Below are positions 15,823-24,956 of a stretch of 64,000 nt of DNA, piece after piece. A program made the position numbers and the translations under genes. Within the stretch, counting starts at the first letter, position 1. Every line of letters starts with the position of its first letter. The notes beneath the pieces were generated by a model. It was not told the DNA's origin. It did not search any database and saw only the letters and a list, made by a program, of their open reading frames with translations. Origin of the DNA: Pseudoflavitalea rhizosphaerae (lineage in GTDB: Bacteria; Bacteroidota; Bacteroidia; Chitinophagales; Chitinophagaceae); NCBI RefSeq assembly GCF_003991355.1, contig NZ_RCSU01000008.1, forward strand, positions 124,001-188,000. Direction: 5' to 3'.

Positions 15823-17841
15823 TCAGTTGTTCGTGATGCGTTTTCTTGGCCTGAAGAAATCCAGCGGATGCGTTCTGAAATATTTCCAGAGGATCTGCAG
15901 GAATTCAGGGTAATCACGCAAATGTATGCCTCTGGACCTCACGGCCACGATAAATGCCAAAGAAAAACTTACCAGGAAATTCAGGAAGCCGATGAAGAGC
16001 ACTCCGATGAACACGGTAAGCAGGAATTTTCCATTGATGCTTTCCCATCCCACTCCGTAAAATCCCAGCGAGGTATTGGCAGCGGAGATGGTGATATGGC
16101 GGATATCGAATGGAACACCGAAGATATTACCGATGATGGCGGCAGTGCCCAGGAAGAAACCCAGTGAGATATTGCCTACCAGGCTACCCGCGTGATGATT
16201 GAGATAGGAGGCAATGCGCTGCAATCTCTTTGGAGCGAAATACAATCTCAGCACCGGGTGCTCCACCAGTCTTCTTTCTATTTTTCCATAATTCATTTTA
16301 TTCTGAACGTATCCGGCAATGATGCCGCTGATGAAAAGGAACACGCCTGTGTTGCAGGCGTAGAGTAGTGAAAGGCTTTGCAGGGGATGCTGATCAATGA
16401 GCATTTTTATTCCTTCTTCCCTGCCCACCAGCGGATGCCCGAAACAAATATCAAAAAGCCATGCCATTATAAAGGTGACGGGAAATACGATGATGAGGTT
16501 ACCGATGAAACTGGCAGTCTGACTTCTGAATACTTTGGAAACTGTAACTGCAAGGTTATAGAGATTCGGTTTCTCATCTTTCTTTGTATCCAGCGAACCG
16601 GCCACAGCGCTGGCGGTGAATGCGGGCTGTTTGGTAGCGAGCGTTGATTTTGTTTCTTCGATGGCAATGAAGCCCACACTGTAATTGACGCTGTACACAA
16701 ATCCCTGCCAGAAAGGAGCCAGTGGCAGATGATGCAGTAATGTTTTGAATATCGCTACAAACACGATGATCAGTCCGCCGAACATGGCGCTCACCATCAT
16801 GGCCCAGTATTCTTTGGGTGACGAGGTGATGTATTTTCCTCCCTTCTTGCCTTTGTGCTCGGCAATCTGATAAGCTACATACCCGGTGGTTTGTGAAAGG
16901 AATTCCCGGAGACTGTTCTTACGGTTCTCGTAGCGCACTACGGAATGGAAGAGGTCTACAAAACGTGTGATATTGATATGCTCGTCCCCGTCCACTATAT
17001 CCAGCAGCAGCTCCATGCGGGTCAGCTTCTGTTCAATCTGGAACAGGATGAACGTTTGTGAGAGACTGGTGCCTTTTTCATTGGTGCTGCTCCGGATGCC
17101 ATCCACCAGTTCACGGGCTTCTTTCAGTACGTCCCTGATGCGGACGGATAATGTTTTGATCTGATCAACAGGCGCTTCATTGATCAGCAATTCACGCAAC
17201 TCATAGATCAGGAACTGTTGTGTTTCGAATGGATTTTCTGCCTGCATCCATTTCACATTGGTATTGGTGATGATCTCTTTCTCCCAACCGAGCTGTGCTA
17301 CACCGGCACCGAGTATCTGCAGTGAAACCATCGCCTGGTTGATGATCGCAGGCTCATTGGAACTGAGAGGCAGTTTGATGAGCTCGAAGAACTGGATCCA
17401 TCTTTCGCGGGGAATGGATTCCACCCAAACGTAATCGGCCTTTTTATAGAAGATGCGGTCCAGCAGGTAGAGAAAATCGTTATGGTCCTGCAATGCAGGC
17501 AGGAACTTATGTTTGAGCCTTGCATAGAGCTCACGGCCAACACCCCGCGAAACAGTGATGCCGCTTTCCGTGAACATGGGCACCAGGTTACTGTTCACCA
17601 GCTGGGCGATCATGGCCGTACGCAGCGCATTGAGCGATGCGGGAAACTGGTACAATAAGCGGATGACGGTGGAAAAATTATGGTCTGTCTGTTCAGTTGA
17701 GTCCGATGGTTTCGGACGAAGTAAATTAACAAAGGATACAAGATAGTTCAGTGCGCCTTCCCTGTCCCTGACCGACACTGCCGGACTGTTTTCGAGGAAG
17801 GCATATACGGGGTCTGCTTTCTTTTTCTTTTTAAACGCCAT
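15823..17841 (-). CDS. Integral membrane protein of the 'site-specific recombinase' (Gcr-like) family
   Basis: A 672-residue protein that matches the family annotated as site-specific recombinase (Neisseria Gcr, Pfam SpecificRecomb). The N-terminal half is a soluble, largely helical region. The C-terminal half has at least six membrane segments (for example MMVSAMFGGLIIVFVAIF, IGNLIIVFPVTFIMAWLF, SLLYACNTGVFLFISGIIAG, ISLGFFLGTAAIIGNIFG, VFIGVLFIGFLNFLVSFSLAFIVAV). No Ser/Tyr recombinase active site is visible, so the family name is probably misleading. It lies 14 bases after hutI and 27 before hutG, inside the hut operon, which suggests transport or membrane function linked to it. Confidence 0.75.
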   Translation of the reverse strand: MAFKKKKKADPVYAFLENSPAVSVRDREGALNYLVSFVNLLRPKPSDSTEQTDHNFSTVIRLLYQFPASLNALRTAMIAQLVNSNLVPMFTESGITVSRGVGRELYARLKHKFLPALQDHNDFLYLLDRIFYKKADYVWVESIPRERWIQFFELIKLPLSSNEPAIINQAMVSLQILGAGVAQLGWEKEIITNTNVKWMQAENPFETQQFLIYELRELLINEAPVDQIKTLSVRIRDVLKEARELVDGIRSSTNEKGTSLSQTFILFQIEQKLTRMELLLDIVDGDEHINITRFVDLFHSVVRYENRKNSLREFLSQTTGYVAYQIAEHKGKKGGKYITSSPKEYWAMMVSAMFGGLIIVFVAIFKTLLHHLPLAPFWQGFVYSVNYSVGFIAIEETKSTLATKQPAFTASAVAGSLDTKKDEKPNLYNLAVTVSKVFRSQTASFIGNLIIVFPVTFIMAWLFDICFGHPLVGREEGIKMLIDQHPLQSLSLLYACNTGVFLFISGIIAGYVQNKMNYGKIERRLVEHPVLRLYFAPKRLQRIASYLNHHAGSLVGNISLGFFLGTAAIIGNIFGVPFDIRHITISAANTSLGFYGVGWESINGKFLLTVFIGVLFIGFLNFLVSFSLAFIVAVRSRGIHLRDYPEFLQILWKYFRTHPLDFFRPRKRITNN

Positions 17842-17855
17842 GCTATCGAATTACA

Positions 17856-19100
17856 TTAACTGATCCAGTTACCTTCCAGCATTACCCTGCTCACCAGTGG
17901 CGAACCGAATGCATAGGGAAGATAAGCTATTGACGGCACAGAACGCGTTAAAAGCAAATTAGCTTTTTTACCAATGGTGATGCTGCCCAGTTCCTGCGCC
18001 AGTTCCATGGCAAAGGCGCCGTTCAGCGTGGCTGCATTGATGGCCTCCTCCGGCAACATGCGCATCTGGATGCAGCTCATTGCGAGCACCAGGTTCATGT
18101 TTCCGCTGGGTGAAGAACCTGGATTGAAATCGCTGGCCAGTGCAATGGCGCAGCCGGCATCTATCAGTTGCCTTGCCGGCTGAAAGCCCATGCGCAAAAA
18201 GAATGCAGCTGTAGGTAATAATGTTCCGATGGTTTTGGAAGCTGCCAGTGTTTTGATGGCGTACTCATCCATCGTTTCCAGGTGGTCCACGCTAATGGCG
18301 CCAAGCGCTACGCCTACCTGCGTTCCGCCGGAAAGGTTCAGCTGGTTGGCGTGGATCTTGGGTTTGAGTCCGTATTCCATTCCGGCTCTGCAAATGGTGG
18401 CTGTTTCTTCAGGAGAAAAGAATCCCGTTTCGCAGAACACATCAATATAGTCGGCCAGTTTTTCCCTTCCGATCACAGGGAGCATTTCATTGATGATAAG
18501 ATCGATATATCCCTGGTGGTTCTCTTTGAATTCAGGAGGATAGGTATGAGCGCCGAGGAAGGTGGATTTTATTGCAAGCGGGGATTTTTCCTTTAATTTT
18601 TTTATTACACGGAGCATCTTCAATTCGCTCTCTACCGTTAAGCCATAGCCGCTTTTGATCTCTACTGCTCCTGTGCCCTGTTTGCTGATCTCTTCCAGTC
18701 TTTGCCAGGCCTGGTTGAAAAGCTCGTCTTCGGATGCCTCTCTCAACCTGCCGGCAGAGTTCAGGATCCCCCCTCCCCTGGCCGCGATCTCTGCATAGCT
18801 GAGGCCGCGTATCTTGTCTACAAATTCATTTTCCCTGCTACCTGCAAAAACAATATGTGTGTGGCTGTCGCACCAGGCTGGCAGCACCAGTCCACCTTTT
18901 GCGTCCACCAGCGCTTTTACGGAATTGTAGGCTGAAGGCAAGTTGTCCATGGAGCCGTAGCCGGCAATGGTATCGTCTTCCACCAGCAGCCAGGCATTAT
19001 GGATACAGGGCAGTTCTGCCAGGTCCTTTCCATATAACAAATGAGATTCCTTACGCGTATTGACGAGTATCCTGATATTGGTAAAAATGGTGCTGGCCAT
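17856..19100 (-). CDS. hutI: Imidazolonepropionase
   Basis: A 414-residue amidohydrolase that hydrolyses 4-imidazolone-5-propionate to N-formimino-L-glutamate, the third step of histidine degradation. The metal-binding motif H80-T-H82-IVFAG, the segments GAVEIKSGYGLT and LGAHTYPPE, and the late SDFNPGSSPSGN motif (catalytic Asp) are all typical. Length is normal. It is the first gene of an operon continuing with the membrane protein and hutG. The palindrome TATAAGCGCTTATA upstream is shared with the hut MarR promoter. Confidence 0.96.
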   Translation of the reverse strand: MASTIFTNIRILVNTRKESHLLYGKDLAELPCIHNAWLLVEDDTIAGYGSMDNLPSAYNSVKALVDAKGGLVLPAWCDSHTHIVFAGSRENEFVDKIRGLSYAEIAARGGGILNSAGRLREASEDELFNQAWQRLEEISKQGTGAVEIKSGYGLTVESELKMLRVIKKLKEKSPLAIKSTFLGAHTYPPEFKENHQGYIDLIINEMLPVIGREKLADYIDVFCETGFFSPEETATICRAGMEYGLKPKIHANQLNLSGGTQVGVALGAISVDHLETMDEYAIKTLAASKTIGTLLPTAAFFLRMGFQPARQLIDAGCAIALASDFNPGSSPSGNMNLVLAMSCIQMRMLPEEAINAATLNGAFAMELAQELGSITIGKKANLLLTRSVPSIAYLPYAFGSPLVSRVMLEGNWIS

Positions 19101-19115
19101 GCAGGTTATTTTACC

Positions 19116-19151
19116 GCAAGATAATATTGTTTATTTATATAAGCGCTTATA
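19116..19151 (-). promoter_or_regulatory. Candidate hut operator and promoter upstream of hutI
   Basis: The perfect 14-bp palindrome TATAAGCGCTTATA (19138-19151) lies 37 bases upstream of hutI and overlaps the last codon and stop of the GH15 gene. A near-consensus -7 box, TATCTTGC (19116-19123, minus strand), lies between it and the start codon, placing the palindrome in the -15 to -40 region. The same palindrome covers the hutR start region at 37411-37426. Confidence 0.68.
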
Positions 19152-20928
19152 GAAATTCCGGTCTGTCGAGTTTTTTAGCGATCCTCAAAGCGGCATTGAT
19201 CAGGCCCACATGGCTATAGGTTTGGGGGAAATTGCCCCATTGGGAACCATCGGTGCCCACATCTTCACTGAAGATGCCGAGGTGATTGCTGAAAGACAGC
19301 AGCTGGTTGAGATTTTTGATGGCGTCGTCCACCCTTCCAACACAGGCCAGTGCATCCACATACCAGAAAGCGCAGACCAGGAATGTGGTATCCGGGAAAC
19401 CGAAATCATCGTAATGTTTGTAACGATAGAATAGCCCATGGTCCGCCAGCAATTCCTTTTCGAGGGCTTCAATATGTTGCTTTGCTTTTTCGGAGCCCTG
19501 GTCTATATAACCCATGGTGACCATGCTGAGGGTACTGGCATCCAGGTTGGGAGTGCCGATGGCCTGCGGGTACACTTTTCTTTTTTTATCGTAAGAAGTG
19601 TCAAGCAACCTGTCAGCTTCCCTTGCAATGGCATCGGCCTTCTTCATCAGTTCCACATCATTGAATGCCTGTGCGATCTTGAAAGCAGCTTTGGCGCCTG
19701 CCCAGTGAAAGAGCAATGTATAGGTATGCACCTGTACAGTATTCCTGAATTCCCATAATCCTGAATCGGGCAATGTGAGTGTTCTTTCTATCTGGGAGAG
19801 AAGCCAGGGAACGATGGATTTGTAACTGCTCTTTTTGGTAAAGGTCAGACGCTTATCTGTGTAAAGAGGCAGAAGGCTCACCAGCACTTGTCCATATACG
19901 TCATGCTGCACCTGTACATATGCTTTGTTGCCAACGCGAACCGGACGGTTGCCGAGATAACCATGGAGCTCTATGATGATCTCCTCGATATCTTTTTCTC
20001 CGGTGATACTGTAGAGTGGCTGGAGTGTATCCGAATTATTGTGACGTATGATGTTCTGGATGAAATCGAAATATTTTTCCAGTTCTTCAAAGTGACCGAT
20101 CTGGTTGAATGCTTTCAGTGTATAGTGTGCATCCCGGAACCAGCAGTAGCGATAATCCCAGTTGCGGGTGGAATCATGGAATTCAGGAAGACTGGTGGTG
20201 CCGGAAGCGATGATGCCGCCAGTGTCTTCATACTGGTGAAGTTTCAGCACCAGTGCGGAGCGGATGATCTCGTCCTGGTATATTTCCGGGATATAGGAGC
20301 TTTTGATCCATTGCAACCAGTATTTGATGGTCTGGTTGATGAAAGATTCTGCTGTTTCCTTGAGCGGCGCTTCCAGCGGCTCGCCGTACGTGAGTACGAG
20401 GTACCGGTCCTGGTCCAGTACAAACTGTTGTTCCTTTATGATCCAGTTGAGCGGCACATCTGTGGTGAGGCGCACCTGCTGTTCGAATCCCATATAACGG
20501 AGATGGTTACTGGCTGTATAGATCTCCGGCGCCATTTGTCCGTAGTTGCCGGATGGTTGGCAAACGATACGGATAGCGGGTTCTCCCTGGATGAGCTTGA
20601 TCTTGCGCACCAGCATGAGTGGCCTGAACTGCCGCTCGTGCATGATCATGCGCGGGGCGCAGTCTTCCACACGGAACACGCCGTCCGGCGCTGTGAATTC
20701 CGTGCAGAGCACGTTGGTATTGGGGATATAATACTGGCGACTGGTATAGTTTTCCGTGGCAGGCTGAATACTGAAATGCCCTCCTTTTTTTTCATCGAGC
20801 AGTGAGCCGAAGAGGAAACTGCTGTCGAATTTGGGGAGGCACATCCATTTAACATCTGCTTTTGTGTCGATATAGGCGAGGTAGGAGCAATTCCCTACGA
20901 TGCCAAGATTGTACTTATGAACCGGCAT
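19147..20928 (-). CDS. Glycoside hydrolase family 15 protein (glucoamylase/trehalase-like)
   Basis: A 593-residue cytoplasmic GH15 enzyme with the N-terminal beta-sandwich (GIVGNCSYLAYIDTKADVKWMCLPKFDSS) and an (alpha/alpha)6 barrel carrying RNWDYRYCWFRDA (residues 255-267) and GNRPVRVGNKAYVQVQHDVYGQVL. Bacterial relatives hydrolyse alpha-1,4-glucans or, in actinobacteria, trehalose. It overlaps the end of the trehalose-synthesis gene by 14 bases, so the two are translated from one message. A trehalase or glucan hydrolase role linked to trehalose turnover is therefore likely, but substrate choice cannot be read from sequence. Confidence 0.88.
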   Translation of the reverse strand: MPVHKYNLGIVGNCSYLAYIDTKADVKWMCLPKFDSSFLFGSLLDEKKGGHFSIQPATENYTSRQYYIPNTNVLCTEFTAPDGVFRVEDCAPRMIMHERQFRPLMLVRKIKLIQGEPAIRIVCQPSGNYGQMAPEIYTASNHLRYMGFEQQVRLTTDVPLNWIIKEQQFVLDQDRYLVLTYGEPLEAPLKETAESFINQTIKYWLQWIKSSYIPEIYQDEIIRSALVLKLHQYEDTGGIIASGTTSLPEFHDSTRNWDYRYCWFRDAHYTLKAFNQIGHFEELEKYFDFIQNIIRHNNSDTLQPLYSITGEKDIEEIIIELHGYLGNRPVRVGNKAYVQVQHDVYGQVLVSLLPLYTDKRLTFTKKSSYKSIVPWLLSQIERTLTLPDSGLWEFRNTVQVHTYTLLFHWAGAKAAFKIAQAFNDVELMKKADAIAREADRLLDTSYDKKRKVYPQAIGTPNLDASTLSMVTMGYIDQGSEKAKQHIEALEKELLADHGLFYRYKHYDDFGFPDTTFLVCAFWYVDALACVGRVDDAIKNLNQLLSFSNHLGIFSEDVGTDGSQWGNFPQTYSHVGLINAALRIAKKLDRPEFL

Positions 20929-23149
20929 AGGCTGAATTGGTTATTGGCAGGGCTAGTTCTTCCAGCAGGGGCAGTACATTCTGTTGTGAAAGTACCGTGA
21001 ACTGTGCTGCCGTTGGTCCGTTACTGACTTTTATTGTAAATGCTCTTTCATCGAGCGCTTTGAACATATCCTCATCTGTAGTATCATCTCCTATGCACAG
21101 TACAAAATCCGGGTCCATTTCCTGCACGATCTTTCTCGCCATCACTCCTTTGTCTATACCGGTCATGCGAACTTCCACTACTTTATTGCCATCCATCACC
21201 TGCAGCAAAGTGTTTTGCAGCAGCATATTGAGATTGTTGATCAGCTCGCGCGAGCGGCTGAAACCGAGGTCCGGGTGCGTATTCCTGTAATGCCATGCGA
21301 TGGTATTCTTCTTTTCTTCCACAAAGGAACCCACGCATCTGCTAACGAAGGTTTGCATCACGGGACGGATCTCTTCTTTCCATTTGTCTGAAATAGTTTC
21401 GGAATGATTCCATTCTTCTCCTTTCATTCTATAGCTGGCGCCATGTTCGGCTACCAGTGTCACTGGTAATTTACCAAGCCATCCTTCAAGGGTATTGGCT
21501 TCGCGGCCGCTGATGATCACTACTTCGTTCTTATTGTCTGATGCCAGCCTGGTGAGTGCGCTCAGCAATTCTTTGGTTGGTTTTGCATCCTGCGGAAGGC
21601 GGGCAAACTGTACGAGTGTACCATCATAGTCAAGCAGCAGCGTTCTCTTTTTCGCTTTTTGATATACCTGGTGGATATGATCTGTGATCTTATCATCCAG
21701 GAGTTTCGTCTGTTGTTTGTTTTGTTCTGTTTTCACGTTTGTAATTTGGTCGAGGAAATCATTTACCCATCGGATCACATCATAATCGATCAACCTTTTC
21801 TGCATCAGCGCCATCCTTTGTTTCTGTTCAGAAACAGGCATAGCTAAAGCTCTTGCAATGGCATTGCTGACATCCTGCACATCGGTGGGGTTCACCAGAA
21901 GGGCTTCATTGAGCTCACTGGCTGCTCCGGCGAGTTCGCTAAGGATCAGTACGCCGCGCTGGTTGAAGGTGCTGGCCACATATTCTTTAGCAACGAGGTT
22001 CATACCATCGCGCAGTGGTGTGATCAATGCCACATCAGCGGATTGATACAGCGCAGCCAGTTCATTGAATGGCAGGTGCATGTATCGATAAATCACAGGC
22101 TGCCAGCTGATGCTGGAGAATTTACCGTTGATACTGCTAACTTTTTCTTCAATGGTGCGTTTCCTTCTGGTGTAAGCGACGATATCATCCCGGGAAGGCA
22201 CAACGTTCAGCATAAACACAACACGCTCCTGCCATTCAGGATGTTGATTGAGAAAATATTCAAAGCCGATGAGACGGTCCATCAATCCTTTTGTATAATC
22301 CAGACGGTCTACCGAGAAGATGATCTTTTTCCCTTCGAAATTCTTTTGCACTTCGGCCCTGAGATCCTGGACTTCAGATTCTTTGCCGGCATTACTGAAT
22401 TTTTTATAATCGATGCCGATGGGGAAAAGATCTGCTTTCACGAGGCGGTTCTGGTATTGGATACTTCTGAAACTATTATCGGCCCCCAGCACCATTCGCA
22501 CAGATTGTATAAAATGTTCCACATAATCGTAGGTGTGGAATCCCACGAGGTCTGCGCCCATGAGGCCACGGAGCAGGTTCATTTTCCAGTCTGTAGGTAA
22601 TGTTCTGAAGATCTCGTAGCTGGGAAAAGGAATATGTAAGAAGAACCCGATGGTAGCATTTGGGGCGCGTGCGCGCAGCATCCCCGGCAACAACATGAGC
22701 TGATAGTCGTGGATCCAGATCACATCATCCGGCTGGAGGATGGGCAACAGGGTTTCAGCAAAAAGTGAATTCACTTTTGTATATGCTTCAAAATAATGCG
22801 AATGGTATTCCACCACCGATGGGAAATAATGGAAAAGAGGCCACAGGGTTGAATTGGAGAAGCCGTTATAGTAATCCTTGTAGAGGGCTTTATCGATGAA
22901 TATAGGCAGTGCGGTGAAATCATATTTATCCAATTTAGGCGCCACTTCTTTTTCGAAATCCTCCTTTGAAAAATCGGCTACACCCATCCACAATTTCTCC
23001 GTGATATTGCTGTTTCTTGCTGCATCGGATTCAAAATAACTCTTGATGGCGGATACCAATCCCCCCGAACTCTGGCGGATAGTCACCTGGTCACCTTCAT
23101 GATCTACGGAAAAAGGTAATCGGTTCGAAATGATGATCAGTCTAGCCAT
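20915..23149 (-). CDS. Bifunctional trehalose-6-phosphate synthase/phosphatase (OtsA-OtsB fusion)
   Basis: A 744-residue fusion. Residues 1 to about 470 are a GT20 trehalose-6-phosphate synthase (IIISNRLPFSV at the start, WIHDYQLMLLP 145-155, SVDRLDYTKGL 279-289, RDGMNLVAKEYV 380-391). Residues about 500-744 are an OtsB-type HAD phosphatase (D507-Y-D509-G-T, later CIGDDTTDEDMF). Together they turn UDP-glucose and glucose-6-phosphate into trehalose, an osmo- and desiccation protectant. The open frame extends to 23287, but the ATG at 23149 gives the canonical start and leaves a 5' leader of about 130 bases after the mapped promoter boxes. First gene of an operon with GH15. Confidence 0.95.
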   Translation of the reverse strand: MARLIIISNRLPFSVDHEGDQVTIRQSSGGLVSAIKSYFESDAARNSNITEKLWMGVADFSKEDFEKEVAPKLDKYDFTALPIFIDKALYKDYYNGFSNSTLWPLFHYFPSVVEYHSHYFEAYTKVNSLFAETLLPILQPDDVIWIHDYQLMLLPGMLRARAPNATIGFFLHIPFPSYEIFRTLPTDWKMNLLRGLMGADLVGFHTYDYVEHFIQSVRMVLGADNSFRSIQYQNRLVKADLFPIGIDYKKFSNAGKESEVQDLRAEVQKNFEGKKIIFSVDRLDYTKGLMDRLIGFEYFLNQHPEWQERVVFMLNVVPSRDDIVAYTRRKRTIEEKVSSINGKFSSISWQPVIYRYMHLPFNELAALYQSADVALITPLRDGMNLVAKEYVASTFNQRGVLILSELAGAASELNEALLVNPTDVQDVSNAIARALAMPVSEQKQRMALMQKRLIDYDVIRWVNDFLDQITNVKTEQNKQQTKLLDDKITDHIHQVYQKAKKRTLLLDYDGTLVQFARLPQDAKPTKELLSALTRLASDNKNEVVIISGREANTLEGWLGKLPVTLVAEHGASYRMKGEEWNHSETISDKWKEEIRPVMQTFVSRCVGSFVEEKKNTIAWHYRNTHPDLGFSRSRELINNLNMLLQNTLLQVMDGNKVVEVRMTGIDKGVMARKIVQEMDPDFVLCIGDDTTDEDMFKALDERAFTIKVSNGPTAAQFTVLSQQNVLPLLEELALPITNSAYAGS

Positions 23150-23252
23150 AATACTATTCAGATTTTGGGGAGTACGGAACTTAGAAAAATTGTCCTTATT
23201 TCCCGGTTCAAAAAAAGGGCCATGCATGGGCATGGAGCTTGGGGCTAATAAA

Positions 23253-23269
23253 ACATTATGCAATAATGT
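23253..23269. promoter_or_regulatory. Palindrome in the 5' leader of the otsAB operon
   Basis: ACATTAT-GCA-ATAATGT is a perfect 7-bp dyad with a 3-base centre. It starts about 16 bases downstream of the -7 element, close to the expected transcription start. It could be an operator or an mRNA hairpin. Confidence 0.45.
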
Positions 23270-23284
23270 CTTACGGAAGTGGTG

Positions 23285-23316
23285 CAAAGATAGAACCTAT
23301 GGAGGGAAGAGGCAAA
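23285..23316 (-). promoter_or_regulatory. Promoter of the otsAB-GH15 operon
   Basis: On the minus strand the -33 element TTTG (23313-23316) and the -7 element TATCTTTG (23285-23292) are exactly 20 bases apart, a perfect match to the Bacteroidota consensus. Confidence 0.8.
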
Positions 23317-23529
23317 CAAAATGAGGATTATAGGGCGTTAAATTGCTGTAATGTACAATGGGTGGGAATTGAGGGATTATTAAAATGGTATTAATATCCG
23401 GTGAAAAAGATCGGTTATACGGAGGCGTTATGGGAATTTGGCCGGTTGCGGTAAGAAGGTGCAACGATGGCGGATGAAACATTGTCAGGTTTGTACCAGC
23501 CCCAACTACTAACTGAAAAAGCCTTTCTT

Positions 23530-24285
23530 ATGAGATGGTTATTATTGTCCTTGCTATCAATTGTATTTATTGCCTGCAATAAGGGATCAGATCGAAAGTT
23601 CAGGTTGGTTAAGATTCGTCATGAGGGTTTCGGTTTTCCCACAATTTTTGAGTATGATGCGCAGGGGCTATTAAGTCTTCGCTATGTTGATTTTAAGGGT
23701 ACGCCCGATGCTGGTGGCGGAGTTCAATTTAAGTATGAGAATAGCAGGCTCACCGAAATAGTCAATAGCCATGTAAGTTATGCAGGACTTACACAAACAG
23801 TAGATAAAATTGAATATGATGGAGATGGCCGGCTTGAGAGTATGCAAGAAGAATTGATAGAAGGAAGACCGGATTTCCTCACCCGCCGTAAGTTCGGCTA
23901 TATTGGGAGTGATGCATATTTTGATTCCTGCACGGAGTTCCGGACCAGACAGGGAACAGAAACTCCTTACCTGCTTTATACATTTACCAGAGACAGTGTA
24001 GGAAATATACTTTCTCAATCCACCTGGTCGCCTGACCAGGATAACTGGGTACTCAATTACAAAGAGGAGTTTAGTTATGGAAGTGTAGATAATCCGGAGT
24101 ATAAATTGGGAAATCCAGTATCGTTCCTGAACTATTATTCAAAAAAGATCTGTACAAAAGTAGTTCGTTATAATTTTGAAGGCACTGTGCTGGATCAAAG
24201 AGGTTTAAAGGCAATAATGCTAAGTCCAATACTGATCATTGTTAAAGAGGATAATATGGACAATATTTATTATGATCTCAAATGA
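23530..24285 (+). CDS. Lipoprotein with YD-repeat-like strands
   Basis: The ATG at 23530 gives a lipoprotein signal peptide (MRWLLLSLLSIVFIAC, lipobox Cys at residue 16); the open frame continues 21 codons upstream but that extension would bury the signal. The mature 235 residues contain repeated strands such as IFEYDAQGLLSLRYVDF, QFKYENSRLTEIV, KIEYDGDGRLESMQ and YTFTRDSVGNILSQS, which resemble RHS/YD repeats and Bacteroidota DUF4595-like surface lipoproteins. It is divergent from otsAB and converges on the RHS immunity candidate. Function unknown; it may be part of the RHS island. Confidence 0.75.
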   Translation: MRWLLLSLLSIVFIACNKGSDRKFRLVKIRHEGFGFPTIFEYDAQGLLSLRYVDFKGTPDAGGGVQFKYENSRLTEIVNSHVSYAGLTQTVDKIEYDGDGRLESMQEELIEGRPDFLTRRKFGYIGSDAYFDSCTEFRTRQGTETPYLLYTFTRDSVGNILSQSTWSPDQDNWVLNYKEEFSYGSVDNPEYKLGNPVSFLNYYSKKICTKVVRYNFEGTVLDQRGLKAIMLSPILIIVKEDNMDNIYYDLK

Positions 24286-24554
24286 TCTGGCGCGCTCTCG
24301 CTCCTCTTTTTCTCCATCTTGATTTATTTCTTTAGCTTAAAGGTCTTTGTTTTATTTTTCCTCTTATAAAACTGAGTAGAAAAATACCGGCAGCTATGCT
24401 ACCGAAACCCGTAGCATCCCTGGAGTTCCACTATTCAGGAGTATTCCAGGAATGCAATGAGGGGTTATACAAGGGCTGCTGCAAATAAAGAAATATCCGG
24501 CTGGAAAATCGCGTGGGGAAAAGCTACTTATTTTTTACGCGAATACCTGTTTCA

Positions 24555-24956
24555 TCACTTGCATACAGGAATTTCTTTCCAACCATCAGGGGGAGCGGTT
24601 TCAAAGGTTATGCAAGGACCAGGACGCGGAAAGTCATCGTTCCATATGCTTTTAGAAGGCTCAGAGGATGAAACTTGAAAGAATACTATATCTCCTTCCT
24701 TATATTTATTGGAGACATCAGTAAGTATCTTTTCATATTCTGAACCATTGAGAACATAAGTAAAGTAATATGACCTCCCGGATTTGCTTGATGTTGATGA
24801 TGTATTTTTTCCGACCACATAGATACCATCTTTTTTGATCTGCCTTACCTTGATATAACTATTAACTTGCAAAATCAAAAATCCCACTATACCTAATACG
24901 CCAATTAACAATACTGTTAAAGCAGTCGTCTTACTTAGTTTCTGGTTGGAATCCAT
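24555..24956 (-). CDS. Small single-pass membrane protein, candidate RHS immunity protein
   Basis: A 133-residue protein with one strong membrane helix (TALTVLLIGVLGIVGFLILQV, residues 11-31), then a small soluble domain with strands GIYVVGKNTSSTS, YYFTYVLNG and EGDIVFFQVS, similar in layout to DUF3592-type domains. Its start overlaps the end of the large RHS gene by 26 bases, the tight coupling typical of toxin-immunity pairs. Immunity function is inferred from position only. A membrane-anchored immunity protein would fit a membrane-acting toxin domain. Confidence 0.65.
   Translation of the reverse strand: MDSNQKLSKTTALTVLLIGVLGIVGFLILQVNSYIKVRQIKKDGIYVVGKNTSSTSSKSGRSYYFTYVLNGSEYEKILTDVSNKYKEGDIVFFQVSSSEPSKSIWNDDFPRPGPCITFETAPPDGWKEIPVCK

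Noticed and set aside
15133-16167. Long open frame (344 codons) on the plus strand opposite hutG and the membrane-protein gene
   Set aside because: It lies wholly antisense to two well-supported genes, and the product has no recognisable domain or start signal.
15823-17841. The 'site-specific recombinase' gene as a mobile element or integrase
   Set aside because: It is a polytopic membrane protein in a metabolic operon with no integrase catalytic motif or attachment sites nearby.
19888-20805. Long open frame (305 codons) on the plus strand opposite the GH15 gene
   Set aside because: Antisense to a conserved enzyme with motifs in the right frame; a by-product of codon bias.
24396-24417. Hairpin ATGCTAC / GTAGCAT between convergent genes
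   Set aside because: No T-run on either side and a 7-bp stem only; not good enough to call a terminator.
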